The position numbers and the translations under genes are program-made. Shown one piece after another: positions 23,667 to 36,898 of a DNA stretch of 64,000 bases. Location of the stretch: contig OU964921.1 of NCBI GenBank assembly GCA_918807975.1, forward strand, positions 42,434,498 through 42,498,497, written 5' to 3'. Source of the DNA: Aplidium turbinatum. Its lineage: Eukaryota > Chordata > Ascidiacea > Aplousobranchia > Polyclinidae. The first letter of the stretch is position 1, and every line of letters begins with the position of its first letter. The notes under the pieces are model-generated. The model worked only from the letters and a program-made list of their open reading frames with translations. It had not been told where the DNA came from and did not search any database.

Positions 23667-26600
23667 ATGGACAATCCTACATCCGTTAAAGCTCTGTCTG
23701 AGAATCTGGATCAGTTCTTCCTGCTTGTAAATGGATGGTTTGTCTTATGTAAGTGTATCAATGCTTCTATGCAAATATTCAAAAGATAAGTTGAACTATT
23801 TGCAAACAAATCTGCTCTTCAATGCTGCAAAGCAAAGCCTGTGATAACTCAAATAGAATTAGTTTTTCCCAGATGGGAGTTTCCTTATAGAGCCCAAGTG
23901 TCCTTATCAGATAGGTTACCAGTAATTACAAATGCTTAGCCAATGTGTGTTTGTAAAGTATATAAGTGTCACTTATAAGTCTGAAAGTCATTGACAGTTA
24001 CTTTCATAACGTTTTTGTAGTGAGTGTCAGTAAAGTATTTCATATTTTTTATTATTTACGTAGATTTAAAAAAAAAATTTTCACCTAAATTCAAATAAAA
24101 GTAGCTGGACGAAAACGAACTTGAGACCACTCACGCTTTGCATAGTAGACTACAGACACTTTTCGAAGAAAAGGTGACTTTTAGAAACGTGTCGCATTTT
24201 TTCTAACAATTGCCCAGAAGCCGAGAGAACAACCATTATGGGTCTTACATGGCGTAAGCATCGAAGAGAACGCAAACTTTAATAACAACATTTTTTCTGT
24301 TCAAATATGATCACCAGGGCCATTGAGAGAATAATTTTGGCCCGGTATGAATAAGTCTCTCGGGCTCCAATTCAACACAACTCTTACAATAACGCACTAT
24401 ATCTCAAGCATATGTGGTGTTTTTTCACGTTTCTGGTCTCTTTGGAGAAATTATCGACTCCTAAAACCATCCTGGGCCCGAGTTTGAAAGTTCCTCCTGG
24501 ACTCAGTCAAAGCTACTGCTGATTACAACACGAAAATCTTTGTTTCATTTTTATTTTTTTTTAATTTCATATTTTCATGCAGTTATGCAAGCTGGATTTG
24601 CTTTCTTAGAAGCTGGATCAGTCAGGAGCAAAAACACAACGAATATTATCATGAAGAATGTTCTGGATGTTTGTAAGTCATAAGCTTGTATTTTATTATT
24701 TTGCAACAAAATTAAAGGGAAAATAAATATGGTCTGTTTACATAAGCTTGTTATTCTCACTCAGTAACATAGCAACATTATTGTTATCATAATCATAAAA
24801 TAAAATCAAAATCAAACAAAAAACGTTGTAATGCCTGGTCAATATGTAGCAACCCTTGTTATTGCAACAGTTATAAAATATGGTTCTCTATTTTCCCTGA
24901 TGTATTTTGCTTTAGGTTGTACAGTACACGACACGTGGGAAAGACACACGTCATAATGTGGCATAATGACGTCATTATTTTCGCCAATGAGACTCGCGTC
25001 AAGCTTTGACAGTGCATATACGTGCTAGGTGCCGCGTAGCCTACTCATGCATCCAAGCAATGAAATAAGCAATTTTTACGTTGATTCAACGTCTAAAAAA
25101 TGCAGAATACTCGTTGCCAGTTGCGCAACGAAAATTGCCATAAAACCAACTCGTTAATTACAATTTCGCAATTGACAAGTTGTTGCTTTCAATTTGATAT
25201 TGAAAAGTTCTCATTATTTTTTGCACGAATTTTCAATTATACAACCCAAGGTTTAAATAAACTAATAAGTTTCTTAGTGGGCAAACACATTTCATCAAGG
25301 CATCTTTCTATCAAATTGCTTTTGATCATAAAAAAGGATTACAAAATTAATTTCGTGAAACTATTTTCAATTTCATGCAAAAGTCACACCAGGATAATAA
25401 TTGCTAGGAAGCTCAATAGACAACATTAAGTAATGTTTATATTTGGTATATAATATAATGTTGTTAACTTCACAAATAGCATTTGAATTTTGAGACAGAA
25501 TAATACTCTGGGTGAAATACTTGAAATAAAAAACTCAGACATAAAGAATAAAAACGATCAAATTATTTTTTCTTGGCAAGAAATTACAATTAAAATCTGT
25601 CTAGGAAATCAAGTGTTTTGTAAAAAAAAACTTTTAAAAAAACAAACAAACATTTTATTAGAATGATTGCATGATCGATCAGTTGATGCTGCAAGACACA
25701 GCACGATAAAAAAAAGAAAAAAAAACTTTGAAGTTACGGTTTAAACATTCCTCAAATGAAGGCACACAGCACCAGTCAAGAATACAAACTGAAAGTGCCA
25801 TAATTTTTTTTTTTTTTTATTATTAAAGATATAGCTTGGAAAAAAACTTCGTTGTTCATAAAAAAGAAACTAAAACGTTTTTGTCAGTATTGTGTCCGGC
25901 ATAAAAATAAAGTACCAAGTACAACATGACACAAAGATTATCGTTCGTTTGATCAATAACTTGTGGAAGAAATGTCGGTTTGTTTTTATATTTTACTGAC
26001 GTTTCAAGCACAGTAACAAACCGTATACTAAGAGTGAATAACGTGCAAAAAGTTAAAAACACACGTACTGCCGTAATACTTGGCTATGGGACTTCAGGAA
26101 AGTGATAAAAATAATTTATCTTTTTTGGGTTTTAGTTTCTAATTCAAGAGATCATTGCCGTAGCTCATGTTAGAAAAGTACATAATTTTAACAAAACAAA
26201 ATTTCAGTGTTCAACTATCTAACTAATATTTGATGAAAGTTGCTTATTTTTAATGTAACCGCTGAACAAAATTGAATGTTTACTTTTTTTCAGTTATTGG
26301 AGCAGTCATGTATTACGCTGTGGGCTACGGATTGGCGTACGGCAAGCCAGATAACAGCTTTGTCGGCCACAACTACTTCTTTGCTGGCAATCTTGGAGTC
26401 AACCAGACAGAGACAGTAAGTGGAAAAGTTCAATAAAAATACTCTGCTGAGTAACTGTGCGCTAATGATCGGTAGCGTTAACACAAGGTAACGCTGACCT
26501 TTTAAGTTACCTTTTCAAAGATGCCAGAGAGTGAAGGTCTGATTTACATTGATTCAATGTTTTTAGGCGTTGAATCAATGCAAAAAAAGACTGTTTTGCT

Positions 26601-29600
26601 GGCTGGGATATAGGCTTATTACACGAAGTCTGTATTGCAACGTGGATGACGTCTGTATGCAATTGCTGCAATTCATCAAAAATGACTCAGCTTGAAATTG
26701 GGTGTGGTTCGGTTTGGGATCCTTCGGCTTGGGATTTTAAGACCGTGTCTTTACAAACCGGCACCTGATTTTCTCCAGGCGCGATTTGTCAAATTGAAAA
26801 TGACAAAACTCTTCCAAAATTGTCGTTTAGAATTTTCCCATTTTATTTTCGTGAGAGACAGATCTAAATACGTTTTAAATTAACCTATGAAAGAAATGAC
26901 CACCAAAGATGAATATAATAAAAAAACAAAAAAATAAAAATAAATAAATGACACATGGAAAACCAACATAGCCTGCCAACAATGCGTGGAGGCAGACTGA
27001 CTTCTCGCAAGTCGTGATGTAATCTTTAGATGTTTCCAATTTGAAAAGTAATTTCAGGCCAGAGTGCAAAAATTGTTGGCAACTTCCAGAAAATTCTACG
27101 TTGATAACGATTTAATGCGTTCTTTATGCTTGCTGGAGAACTTCAATACATCAAGTTAACTTACAAAGTCTGATAATTTTTTAATTTTGATTATTTTTTG
27201 GCCATATTTCAATAAGAATGCCATTTTTTGGCAAAAAGACGTGTTTGGGAGGGTTTTGAAGAAAAAGTGATCAAATTTATTGCTGCTTGTCACGAGCAAA
27301 TAAAATGGACGTTTTGTCAAGAAATCAAGTCATCGTGGTTGTGCCAGACAAGTGACCTTTCACGCAGAGACCCATTTGACTGTTGCCTCTCTTTGTTGAA
27401 CAATTTAAAATACAATCTAACCCACACACCCTAATGTAAATTTCATTTACGTGAGAAAATGGGAATACAGAAGCTTTTCTAAGCTCCAACGTAGACAGTA
27501 CAGACGGTACGATGCATTTTAAATAATTATACATAGTCAGACCTCATCAATAATGCCGATTGCGTTTCCTTGAAGGATATGCAATCGAAGTCAAACAAGT
27601 TAAAATCCATTATAAGGAATGTACTATATAACATACATGTGTCGGATATCGTGTCTGGATCGGATATCATACATGTCTGGCTGGAAATGTATCTGACAGA
27701 AGTAATCGGTAAAAAGCCATGCATAAAAAATCCATACGGAAAATATCCATTGGGAAAATATCCATACGGAAAAAATCCATGCGGAAAATGTCTATACGGA
27801 AAATATCCATACAGAAAACGTTCACACTAAAAAATATACATACGGAAAAGAAACGTACCTGGCGGGAGGTGTGAGGGATTGAGGGAAACCCCCATTCCAT
27901 GACAAACTTAAATATTGAAGTAAAATCAATAAAATTTATAATCACAACCAACCAAACAATTTAAAGCAAATCAAGCAACTAAGTTCAATAGTTTTGTATT
28001 GTTGTTGGTAAAGCTTTCTCCGCTGTAAAATACCTTTGGTTCCGTTTCATTTCCGTAGAAATCTATGTTTGCTTCGTTTTGAATTGGAAATGATTTTTCT
28101 CAAAACCTGTTGCCTTGAATTCGTTTTCATTTTAAATTAAATTCTATTTGAAGTCGCATTTTGTGCGAGAAAAGGTCTGTTCCAATTTTGAAAATTATTA
28201 AAAAGAGGGGTATTAAATCGGTTAATTATGGACCGGAATTGGAAGCTTGCCAACCCCTGCAGCCAACACCATGGTCGGAGTTATCACGAAGGGAACGCAT
28301 AATCAGGAGACATTTAAAAAAAACTAAACAGTGGAAAGTCAAATTAAAAAAAAAATGTCCTTAAACTTGGCATGAATTTAAGGCAAAGATTTTCTGACCA
28401 TCTGATCCACAATATCAAACAGAAAATTGGAAAAAAAGAGAGGGGATGATAAAGTAAGACATCGTTATACCTAAAAGCGCTTTGTTCTATTCACCCCGTT
28501 TCATAACTTAAAAAAGTTTTAACTCAAACGTGACACTTTTGAACTTCAAAACCGATAACTCAACTCACCCAGGAACAAGGCCATTGAGAGGATAATTTGG
28601 GACAGTACCAATGAGATTTCCAGGCCCAAAATCCAGAAACTTCTAATAAAAACGCACCATATCTAAAAAATACGTAGGAGTTTCTTCAAATTCCCGGACG
28701 CCTTGAGAAGTTTACGGCCCTTAAACATCCCGAGCCGGTCCGAAAAATACCCTCTAAATCCCGTTAATCCTACTGCGGCCAGAGGCGACAAGGTTAACCA
28801 ACGGTGATTTCACTTTCAAAGTGACAGGTGCACTTTCCTCCATTCAACGACATCTAGTGTATAAATAGCTTACTGCAGTGAAGCAGCTATAAAAAAATTT
28901 GTATAGGGGCAAAACCAAATGTTTGGGCAGCAAACGTCATTCAACATAAATTACAATGGCATTAAAACTTTTTAAGAGTATCAAAACAATTTTATTTTTG
29001 GGAGGGTGGAAAGATTTTAGAGGGGCTATTGTCCCTCACGAGGCTATGTCCCTGGTTCAACTCTCAAAGTGATTAGTGTACTTCTCTTCATTCAACAACA
29101 TCTAGTGTATGAATCACTGGCAACAACACTTCAATCACAAACGAAAATTTAAATTGACGTTTGATGTGACTGGAGCTGTGCCAACGATTCAACCAAATTA
29201 TCTGCCAAGTTTGTGAAGCAAACAAGATCAAGCTTCAGAAGAGGTTTCCTTTTTCCAGAAATGAAGGGACCCTCAACCAATTAACGTATAACTTGTAGCA
29301 TTCTACTATTGAAGTCCTTCTGTCCGTCTTCTGTTAACAAACAGTGGAGTAGTGTAGGCCTACCCAGGAGGTCACCCCTTCTTTGATACTGTGTCAATAA
29401 TAATAAACGATATAATCATTGTTATCATTAGCGACCCAATAGTTACGACGTCATGAGCGTCTCAAATGGGGGTTATGACCCTTACCCCATTTAGCTACTC
29501 TATTGCTTCTTCTTGCTTATGAGGAGCAATTCAGGCAATTGCTGCCTCATAAGCAAGAAGAAGAACCTTACTGCTACAAATTCAGGACAATCCAAAAGCT

Positions 29601-32600
29601 TCGTGCGCATTCCTTCTGACGACATCAATCGTGTAATGACTAATGTCCGCGCAGCACGTGGCGTAAAAGACAACGTGTGAAGTAGTGACGAATGCATTTA
29701 AAAATAAATGAACTGGTAACCCTTAGTTCAAATCTTTTTCGTAGCTTCTTTTGTTATGAGCTATGTGCCAGGTTTTATAAGAACGGATTGAGATATAAAT
29801 TGCCATTCAAGCAGAGAATTAATTAATTCTGCTACAACTAAAATACGGAGAAAAATGACTAAGAACGACAATTAATCTTAGTAGCTTTCCAACAGCAAAT
29901 GTCTTTAAGCTAAAACTCGGTTCTTTGACCTTTCTGTGGTGTGGACTTTATGTTTTTAAACATTTTATGACACAAACTGATAGAAAAACTTGACTCACCA
30001 AGATAGCTAAAAAGACCAGCATTTTTCATTTCTTGAATTGGAGTTGCTCAAATTTAATTTTTATAGCTGGGTTAACTTCTGTTGCCTATCAATTAGCGAA
30101 TTCATTCTTTATCCCTTTCTCTTTCAATGAAGGATTAATCTACAACGCCAATCTACTTATTTATTCAAACTAATTAATTCTAACACACTGTTTTAGTGCA
30201 ACCCATTCGTAGCCTACAAATCGAAACCTCAAAAAAATTTGTGATTTTTTTTTGTTTGCAGCCTCTTTGCAGCTAAAGAAATGTCCTTTTTGTTACTTCA
30301 GCGTCTTTAGATGTTAAAGTTAAATCCATGCAAAAGAGCAGATTTTGTTGGTAGAATTTACCCTGCAGCTGCATTGACTTTGTTGTCAAAGCGCGCTTTT
30401 AGTCAGCATGGTTGCTGCAACCACACCAGATATCCCTGAACCACATCTAAAAACAATCGATGTTAAAAGCTCGGGGTGAATTAAATTTATTTGTTAATTA
30501 GAACAAAATTGTCATGGGATAATAATTAATCTAAAACACAAGCCTTGTAAAGTCAACCTTCAACTGAACGTCTGGAAGAAAGCTCAGATAGAAATTTCAC
30601 AGTAGCTCAGTGGCCAAGAGGTTTCGCCTTCAGCTCTAGTGCTGGTAGATTTGAGATCGATTCCAGGTCGGGTCAAACCAAAAGCTTTAATGCTTGTTTT
30701 GCAAATTTCCTTTTAATAATTATGTCGTGATTTATTTATTGTCGCTCTACAACTGCTAAGCTTTTTAGAGACAGGGCTCACTTTTAATTTTACATCAGAT
30801 TTACGATGTCACCACAATATTACTAGACTTATCCTCACTGCGTTATGCAAGAAAGAACACAATCGGTAGTGTTTTTAAAAGCATGAATTCCATAGAAAAA
30901 CTTATCCAGCAAACTAACAAAATGGGATATGGTGAAATGCAAAATAATTCAGAGACTTTGGAGAATGTATCTTGCATAACACACAATGAGTGTAAGAGTT
31001 GTCTGTTTTCTTATACTCTTCCTTTTTTATTTTACAAGGCTAAAGATTTGTATACGACTCATTTTTCGAATGCTGTTTTTTCAGGAAAACTTCCTTGCTC
31101 CAACAGATTATTTTGCGGGATGGTTTTATCAATTTGTATTCGCTGCAACCGCATCAACAATTGTGTCTGGAGCAATGGCCGAAAGGACGGAGTTTATCAC
31201 GTACATTATCTACTGTGTGTTTTTGACTGGATTTGTGTACCCAATCGCCTCGCATTGGACGTGGGCTGAGAGTGGATGGCTTCATACTGGAGTTGGTGAG
31301 AAGCCAGTGTGGAATTTATATTAATGTGCGTGTTTTTGTATAGCGCTGCCGCTGTATCGCCGATATGCGTCGCTTTCAGCGTAATACAAAGTAGGCCGGT
31401 TCAGAGCAGCGGCAGAGCGTCACAGTTGAGTAGGCTACAATATCACACAAAGTCTATTTTTGTTTGGTTTAATGTTGAGTGTTGAAGAGCAACAAAGCGC
31501 AATTGTTTTTCGACAAGACAAGGTGTTGAACCCACATGTACCGACTCAATGGCGGTAACTATCCGCTAAGCCTCCAAACGGGTTTTCGACGTTTCATGTC
31601 ACCTGTGGTGAGGTCACAAGCGCTAAACACAAGAAGCTATACTTTGTGGCAGGAAGTTGGTGATGCCTGATCATTCTAATTACACAAAAGAACACACTTA
31701 TGAGGAAATTAACAACATTCACACCGAATTGCTTCTGTCAATCAAGCTTGACATTGTCTTTTTTTAGTTTTTTTATCAAAGTATGGTGCAAAGTTTTCTA
31801 CGTTTTAAAATTAAAGTTTTTTTAATTTCTATTTAGGAACTGGTCTTTCTGTTATTGATTTCTCCGGGTGCGGAGTAGTCCATGTGTTGGGAGGAACGGC
31901 TGCTTTTGTTGGTGCTACGATTGTTGGGCCTCGCATTGGCCGTTTCAACAAAGATGGGTCTTTCAATAATATTCCTGGACATAGCGTCACGGTAACACTT
32001 TATTTGGATGATAGAGATTTCCAAACATGACTGGCTTCATTTACTTGATGTGCTTAATTGTTCCAGTTGACGAATCCTTGTATAATTTATAGTTTTCCAT
32101 GAAGCTAAACAACTTAAACAGAGTTGGAGACACATCAAAGTCTGCTCTATATCTAAATATACGAGACTTGCTGCTTCGGCAGAAGGATCGCGATTTTGTT
32201 ATCACATTATTTGCAAGTTTGCTTGTAGCTCAACTTGCTGGGATGAGCAACCGCACTTCAACAAGCAAACGTTGCCATTTTGTCATCGATTTAACGTCTG
32301 GTGGAATGAAAGCTATGCACAAATGGCAACTTTTATTAGCTGGCTTGCACTGCAACTGCGGCCACGACAATATAGTCTTTACCTACACAGCAAAATCCGC
32401 CATTTTTAAATTAACTTTAAAATGGTGGATTTTGTTGTTTACATTGATTTACGTCTACAGACGTCGAATCAATATAATAATGGCGGATTTTGTTGTCTGG
32501 GCAAGCATTGATGGTGTAGCATCATTTTAACATTTGTCTCTTTTGCGTGGATTTCTTACCAGCATTTAATGTCCTGATAAAGAGTCAAAAGAGACCACAC

Positions 32601-35600
32601 CACACCAACACCTGTCCTATTGAGTCTAAAAGTGATTTGCAACAAAATATGTAATATGCGATATCTGCCAAGTTGTGTCCAAATCCACACCACAAGATGA
32701 TTGCTTAAAAGAGCCGTTAAAAGCACTGTTTACGTTATTAAAAAAGCTGATGAACTTGCTTGTTTAAGATCGACCCAATGCGCTAGGCTATATTTGCTTT
32801 CGCGCTGGATTGATTTGAAGCCTGAAATAACCTACAGTGATAACGGTTTTGCGACTCACATTCGAAAAATTATGTGGGTGTTCCCCTATTTCGTAACCTT
32901 TGATGGGGTAAGCTGGTTCGCCATGTTTGGTGCTGTCCATTCCAACAAGTTCAACCGATTCCTTTACACGAAGACAGCCAAGCAATCTCATGCTTCCGAA
33001 CATAATGGTGCAGCATGACTTCTTACTAACCATTTTTTTAATCTTAGGTCGCATCACTTGGGGCTTTCATTCTTTTCATTGGGTTCCTTGCTTTTAATGG
33101 AGGATCTCAACTTGCGATTTCCAATCCGGGCGATGGAGTTGCAGTTTCAAGAGCGGTTGTCAACACTATACTCGGAGGAGCTATCTCAGCACTGGCTACT
33201 ATGCTCTTGTACAAGACAACAGATGCTTTGAGACGCCAAGATCACTACTGGTCGCTCATCATGACAATGAATGGCGCTCTATCAGGTGTTTGCATCTATT
33301 TTATTCGTATGTTTATACCCACTAAGTCAGTTGTTCCTAAACGTTTTTGTACAATAGTCATTGAGCCACTCCAAAAAAATATTACATCGATTCTATAAAC
33401 CTCTACGCTACACTGATTCAAACCAAAATATTTAAAAAATCCTCTCTATTGTTCCTTATATTTGTATTATTCATTTTTGTCGCCAAATCCTTGCTATAAT
33501 ATTACAATTTTTTTTTTATAGTTGCATATACGGTTTAAAACATATTGAACAGAGCATGTGAATTGTAATGCTTCTCCAAGTCTGCTTGACTTAACCAAAT
33601 GCTGTACAGAACATATTTGCACCTTTAGACTGCCGCAAGTGACTCTCAATAAAAGTATTAGTAAGCTACGCTTTAAAAATTCACTTTTAGTGTTTAAACT
33701 TTACTTCATCATCATTATCTGTTTGCCCCTTCTTTAGCATGTGAGACTTGGCGTTTGCCCCCGCTAGTAGAGGTCAACCTGTTTTTACCGCTCTTTCGCC
33801 ATGCTTCCGGGTTGTTGTTATCCAGGTTCCTCACACTGATATCTTCTCTCATTCTCTTGAAACCAGTGTAGTCACAGACATCTTTAAAACTTCCCTTTCG
33901 ACATCTTGATTTGTTGTGTAACAATAGAAGATGTAACAAACCTTCTTTAATCCAGGAATGGTTTCAATCGGAGCTGGATGCAACGATTACAATCCTTGGG
34001 TGGCTATTGTGGTGGGAATCGTGTCAGCAATCTCCTTCATCTCTTGGCATCATCTTCTCCTGAAGCTAAAGATCGATGATCCTCTGGATGCTGTTGCAGG
34101 TAGATGGTTTGAGAAAAAAATTCAAGGTTTTAGTATTTGTTTAAAGTATAAATTATAAAGTATAAAATAAATTTTATAAAGTATAAAATAAATTTTATGA
34201 AGTATAAAAAAAAATTATAAACTATGAAATATAAAGTATTAAAGCATAAATAGAACAATGGCGCATTGTATCCAACCCTTAATACGAGGAAGGATCATAA
34301 TGATGATGATGATTATTTCCAACTTTCCAACTGGCATACCATTCCTTTTTGCATTGATTTAGAAAAGGCCTGATTTCATAAGCTATTATTAACTTGGATA
34401 ACATTTCTTTGTTTGAAAAGCTCTTTTTATTCCTCTATCAAGGGTGATATGCAGAAATTGCTTCAATAAAACATGGCTTGGGCTGTATATGGAATTTTTG
34501 TGCAATCTAACAATGCTGGTTTGATTACCGAGGGTTATGACGTCACATACGATGGCGTCACTGTGCCGCAAAATAAACTTTGCAAAGATGTTTGGTTCAA
34601 AAAAGTTGTCCACTTAATTAAAAGAGTTTATCACGTTTTCCAGTTCCAAACTAAAAAATAGTTACCTCAGTTCCAACATAAAAACTTGTAAAATATTTAT
34701 CATTATTAATTTGAATTTTTCTACTTGCTGTACGTGATGCAATCGTCGTTTTGTTGCAGTTCATTTGGGTGGAGGTCTGACTGGAATGATGATGGCACCG
34801 ATCTTTGTGGTGAATGGACTGGAAGTGGAGGGTAACTACATTGGTGGAATTGTATACGGTGCCCACCCAATGGCTTTTAAGGTGAATTGAGTAGCTTTTT
34901 GTACACAGTAAGGTTAAAAATATTTGACTCTGAATACAAACTGTTCAATTACAAAAGCTAACCAAACTAGTTACAAGCTATTAAAACAAGTCTACAAAAA
35001 CATTTTTTTGATCACGTGAACTGTTGGCAACCGTCTCAGCTTTTTACTTACTATCTCTTTCTCGAGCACTTCATCAACTTTTGTTATGGTAACTTTTTGT
35101 TTACTGCAGCTTGCATGCTCTCTTCTTTTGCATTGAGACAGATTTATTGAAAACAATTGAACAAGGTTTACATGTTGACTTTGTGAATATCCCCGATACA
35201 ATTAAACTGATGTTAATAAAAACTTCAACGTTCAGGCGTTAGGGTGGAACATGCTAGCTGCGGTCACTATCATAGCATGGACTGGTTCCCTCTGCACCAT
35301 CATGTTTGGAAGTATGAGATTGCTTGGCTGTCTTCGTGTAAAGGAATCGGTTGAACTTGTAGGAATGGACAGCACCAAACATGGCGAACCAGCTTACCCC
35401 ATCAAAGGTTACGAAATAGGGGAACATCCACATAATTTTTCGAATGGTGAGTCGCAAAACCGTAATCGCTGTAGGTTGTTTTAGGCTTCAATGACTCATA
35501 AGATAACTTTGCAAAATATTAAAATATATTTCTTGGAACTATCCAAGCTAAAATATAGACTCGTACGACACAGTGGTAGATTAAATCCCAAGTTTAGAAT

Positions 35601-36645
35601 AACATACATTTTTGCGTTAAAGCTTTTGCAATGTTTTGAGGACAAGATCACATTCATTTTAAACAAGGGCTCTAACTGTGACAGATCTATCACTGATGGC
35701 TGCACTACTCCTTAGAGTAGAATAAAAAGGGGTCTGCAAAAGTTGCTCAGTTCGGTTGTTTTTATTTCTGATCATCACAGCAAAAACAATACACGTCAAC
35801 ATAGCAGAGGTCCGGAAAAAGGTGGAAGCGACGAAACGCGAACCTTAAAACGTGCTTGTGACCGAAATAATCATGCGTCCAGGGTGTGCAACGGGATGGT
35901 TTACAAGTTAAAACATATGTAGACTGTGTAATATGGGTTGGTTCTGTTTTTAAGCAAATTGTTTTTAGCTAACTTATTATATCAATCCAAGCCTGTAATT
36001 TTAACCATTTCAATGCTTAGGCTAATATTAACTTGTTGCAGCCTATTTAGGCGAATGCAAAAAGTTTATAAAAATATGCAAGTTTAGGTCACTCAAAATA
36101 TAGAAACTACATAAAACTCTCCTAGTCCCACTGTAAAAATCTGTCATAAAATTTATGTGATGGATAACTATCATGTTAATTGGACCCGTAATTTACCAGA
36201 GGGATATTTTCAATGGGCATTTTCACCAACCAGAAGTTTTACCAACTACCAAAAATAATAGTAGCCTATGTTTTGCCCAACTTAGTCTTCAAGTTTGCGC
36301 AACCTGCTTAGCAAATACCAGTTTAGTTCAGTTGCTTTTATTTTTAATAATCACAGCAAAAACAAGACACGTCAACGTAAAAAAGGTCTAAAAAGAGGTA
36401 TACTGTACGAGATATAACGTTCGCGTTTTGTCGTTTCTACCTCTAGACTACGTCGTGTAACTACTTCTACTGAACACGCGTTGTTGACGTAATAATAAAG
36501 AAAACTGTATTTTCCAGGCAAGAAAAACAACAACTGTCGGTGCAGCTCAATAGAAGAAAAATCCAAAGACATTGAAGCGAACATAGATTCCTCCGCACAG
36601 TCACGGCAAGAAGATGACAGTATTGACGATCAATCGAGTGTATGA
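23667..36645 (+). CDS. Ammonium transporter (AMT/MEP family), complete, 10 exons, 500 residues
   Basis: Exons 23667-23748, 24583-24672, 26294-26415, 31085-31295, 31837-31991, 33048-33285, 33956-34099, 34760-34881, 35236-35446 and 36518-36645. All junctions are GT-AG, phases agree, and the 1503 bases end in TGA. AMT proteins carry ammonium across membranes as trimers with about eleven helices per chain. The pore-lining twin histidines are present: His184 in [13 protein letters not shown], with Asp176 before it, and His349 in VHLGGGLTG. Other family signatures are [21 protein letters not shown] and [13 protein letters not shown] in the C-terminal regulatory tail. The N-terminal helix begins after a short [10 protein letters not shown] stretch, where the first ATG was taken as start. 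The tail after residue 458 is polar and acidic. Intron 3 is the longest at about 4.7 kb. Intron 5 contains an antisense copy of part of exon 9. Plant-type AMTs and Rh proteins are alternatives, but Rh proteins lack this tail motif. Confidence 0.95.
24315..24518. mobile_element. hAT MITE in intron 1 of the ammonium transporter
   Basis: Ends CAGGGCCATTGAGAG and AGCTACTG, with similar but imperfect flanks ATGATCAC and CTGATTAC. Same family as 21534-21703, but older. Confidence 0.6.
26537..26607. mobile_element. Palindromic MITE copy
   Basis: ACATTGATTCAATG and CGTTGAATCAATGC form the inverted halves; the right end reads GCTGGCTGGG. In intron 3 of the ammonium transporter. Confidence 0.65.
27720..27850. 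repeat. 15-bp minisatellite, about eight diverged units
   Basis: The unit GGAAAATATCCATAC repeats with substitutions. Because 15 is a multiple of three it forms an open frame reading KYPYGK-like units, which is a side effect of the repeat. Confidence 0.85.
28575..28776. mobile_element. Degraded hAT MITE
   Basis: Similar to 21534-21703 across GGCCATTGAGAGGATAATTT and the CCTACTG end. No clear target duplication. In intron 3 of the ammonium transporter. Confidence 0.5.
29506..29563. repeat. Short hairpin, about 27-bp stem
   Basis: CTTCTTCTTGCTTATGAGG and its inverse CCTCATAAGCAAGAAGAAG form a stem extended by GCAATT and AATTGC, with one 1-base bulge and a loop of about five bases. Length and near perfection resemble a small foldback; a microRNA-like precursor is possible but unsupported. 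Confidence 0.75.
30601..30682 (+). repeat. SINE-A head fragment
   Basis: Box A-like AGCTCAGTGGCCAAGAGG and box B-like GAGATCGATTCCAGG followed by TCGGG. It lies just upstream of an oppositely oriented tail fragment. Confidence 0.7.
30724..30880 (-). repeat. SINE-A tail fragment
   Basis: The tail and body of a SINE-A copy without its tRNA-like head, only 204 bp before exon 4 of the ammonium transporter. Confidence 0.75.
32384..32501. mobile_element. Palindromic MITE, nested or duplicated
   Basis: Three GCAAAATCCGCC-type end words in alternating orientation around an ACGTCTACAGACGTCG centre suggest one copy inserted beside or into another. The right end is TTGTTGTCTGGG. In intron 5 of the ammonium transporter. 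Confidence 0.7.
32814..33014 (-). pseudogene. Antisense partial copy of ammonium transporter exon 9
   Basis: About 200 bases on the minus strand match 35291-35490, covering the last 156 coding bases of exon 9 plus about 44 bases of intron 9. In the coding part there are five differences, all silent third-position changes. The conserved [13 protein letters not shown] stretch is intact. The copy lacks one G at the exon/intron junction, so the phase of a splice there would change. It lies in intron 5, opposite to the gene, 34 bases before exon 6. It may be an inverted duplication of this gene or of a diverged paralogue or allele. Confidence 0.9.
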
Positions 36646-36898
36646 TACGAGATGGATGAACATTTGGCTTTGTCTTCAGAAGTGCATCACTAACAGTAGC
36701 CAAGTGCGCAACCGCAGTTTAAAGACGAAAAAGCAAATCGTCTTGATCAAAATCACCTCATAATGACGCATCAACACTCAGCTTGTCTCAGCATTAAGAC
36801 TTGTCTCAGCTACTTCATTAGTCAGTGATATGTCATTAGTTGATATTTTCTTTGTTGAAGCTTTTGTCTTTTTTTTTACCGAAACGATTCATCTAACA

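Larger units (their letters stand above)
26416..31084. other. Intron 3 of the ammonium transporter (4.7 kb)
   Basis: Contains a palindromic MITE, a 15-bp minisatellite, a degraded hAT MITE (28575-28776), a short hairpin at 29506-29563 and two SINE-A pieces. A plus-strand open frame at 28161-28364 has a basic C-terminal end, but no splice sites or family match support it as an exon. Confidence 0.7.

Noticed and set aside
27570-27830. Open frame with KYPYGK-like repeats
   Set aside because: Explained by a 15-bp minisatellite whose unit length is a multiple of three.
32099-32530. 143-residue open frame on the plus strand in intron 5 of the ammonium transporter
   Set aside because: It runs through a palindromic MITE and has no recognisable domain; the exons on either side splice correctly without it.
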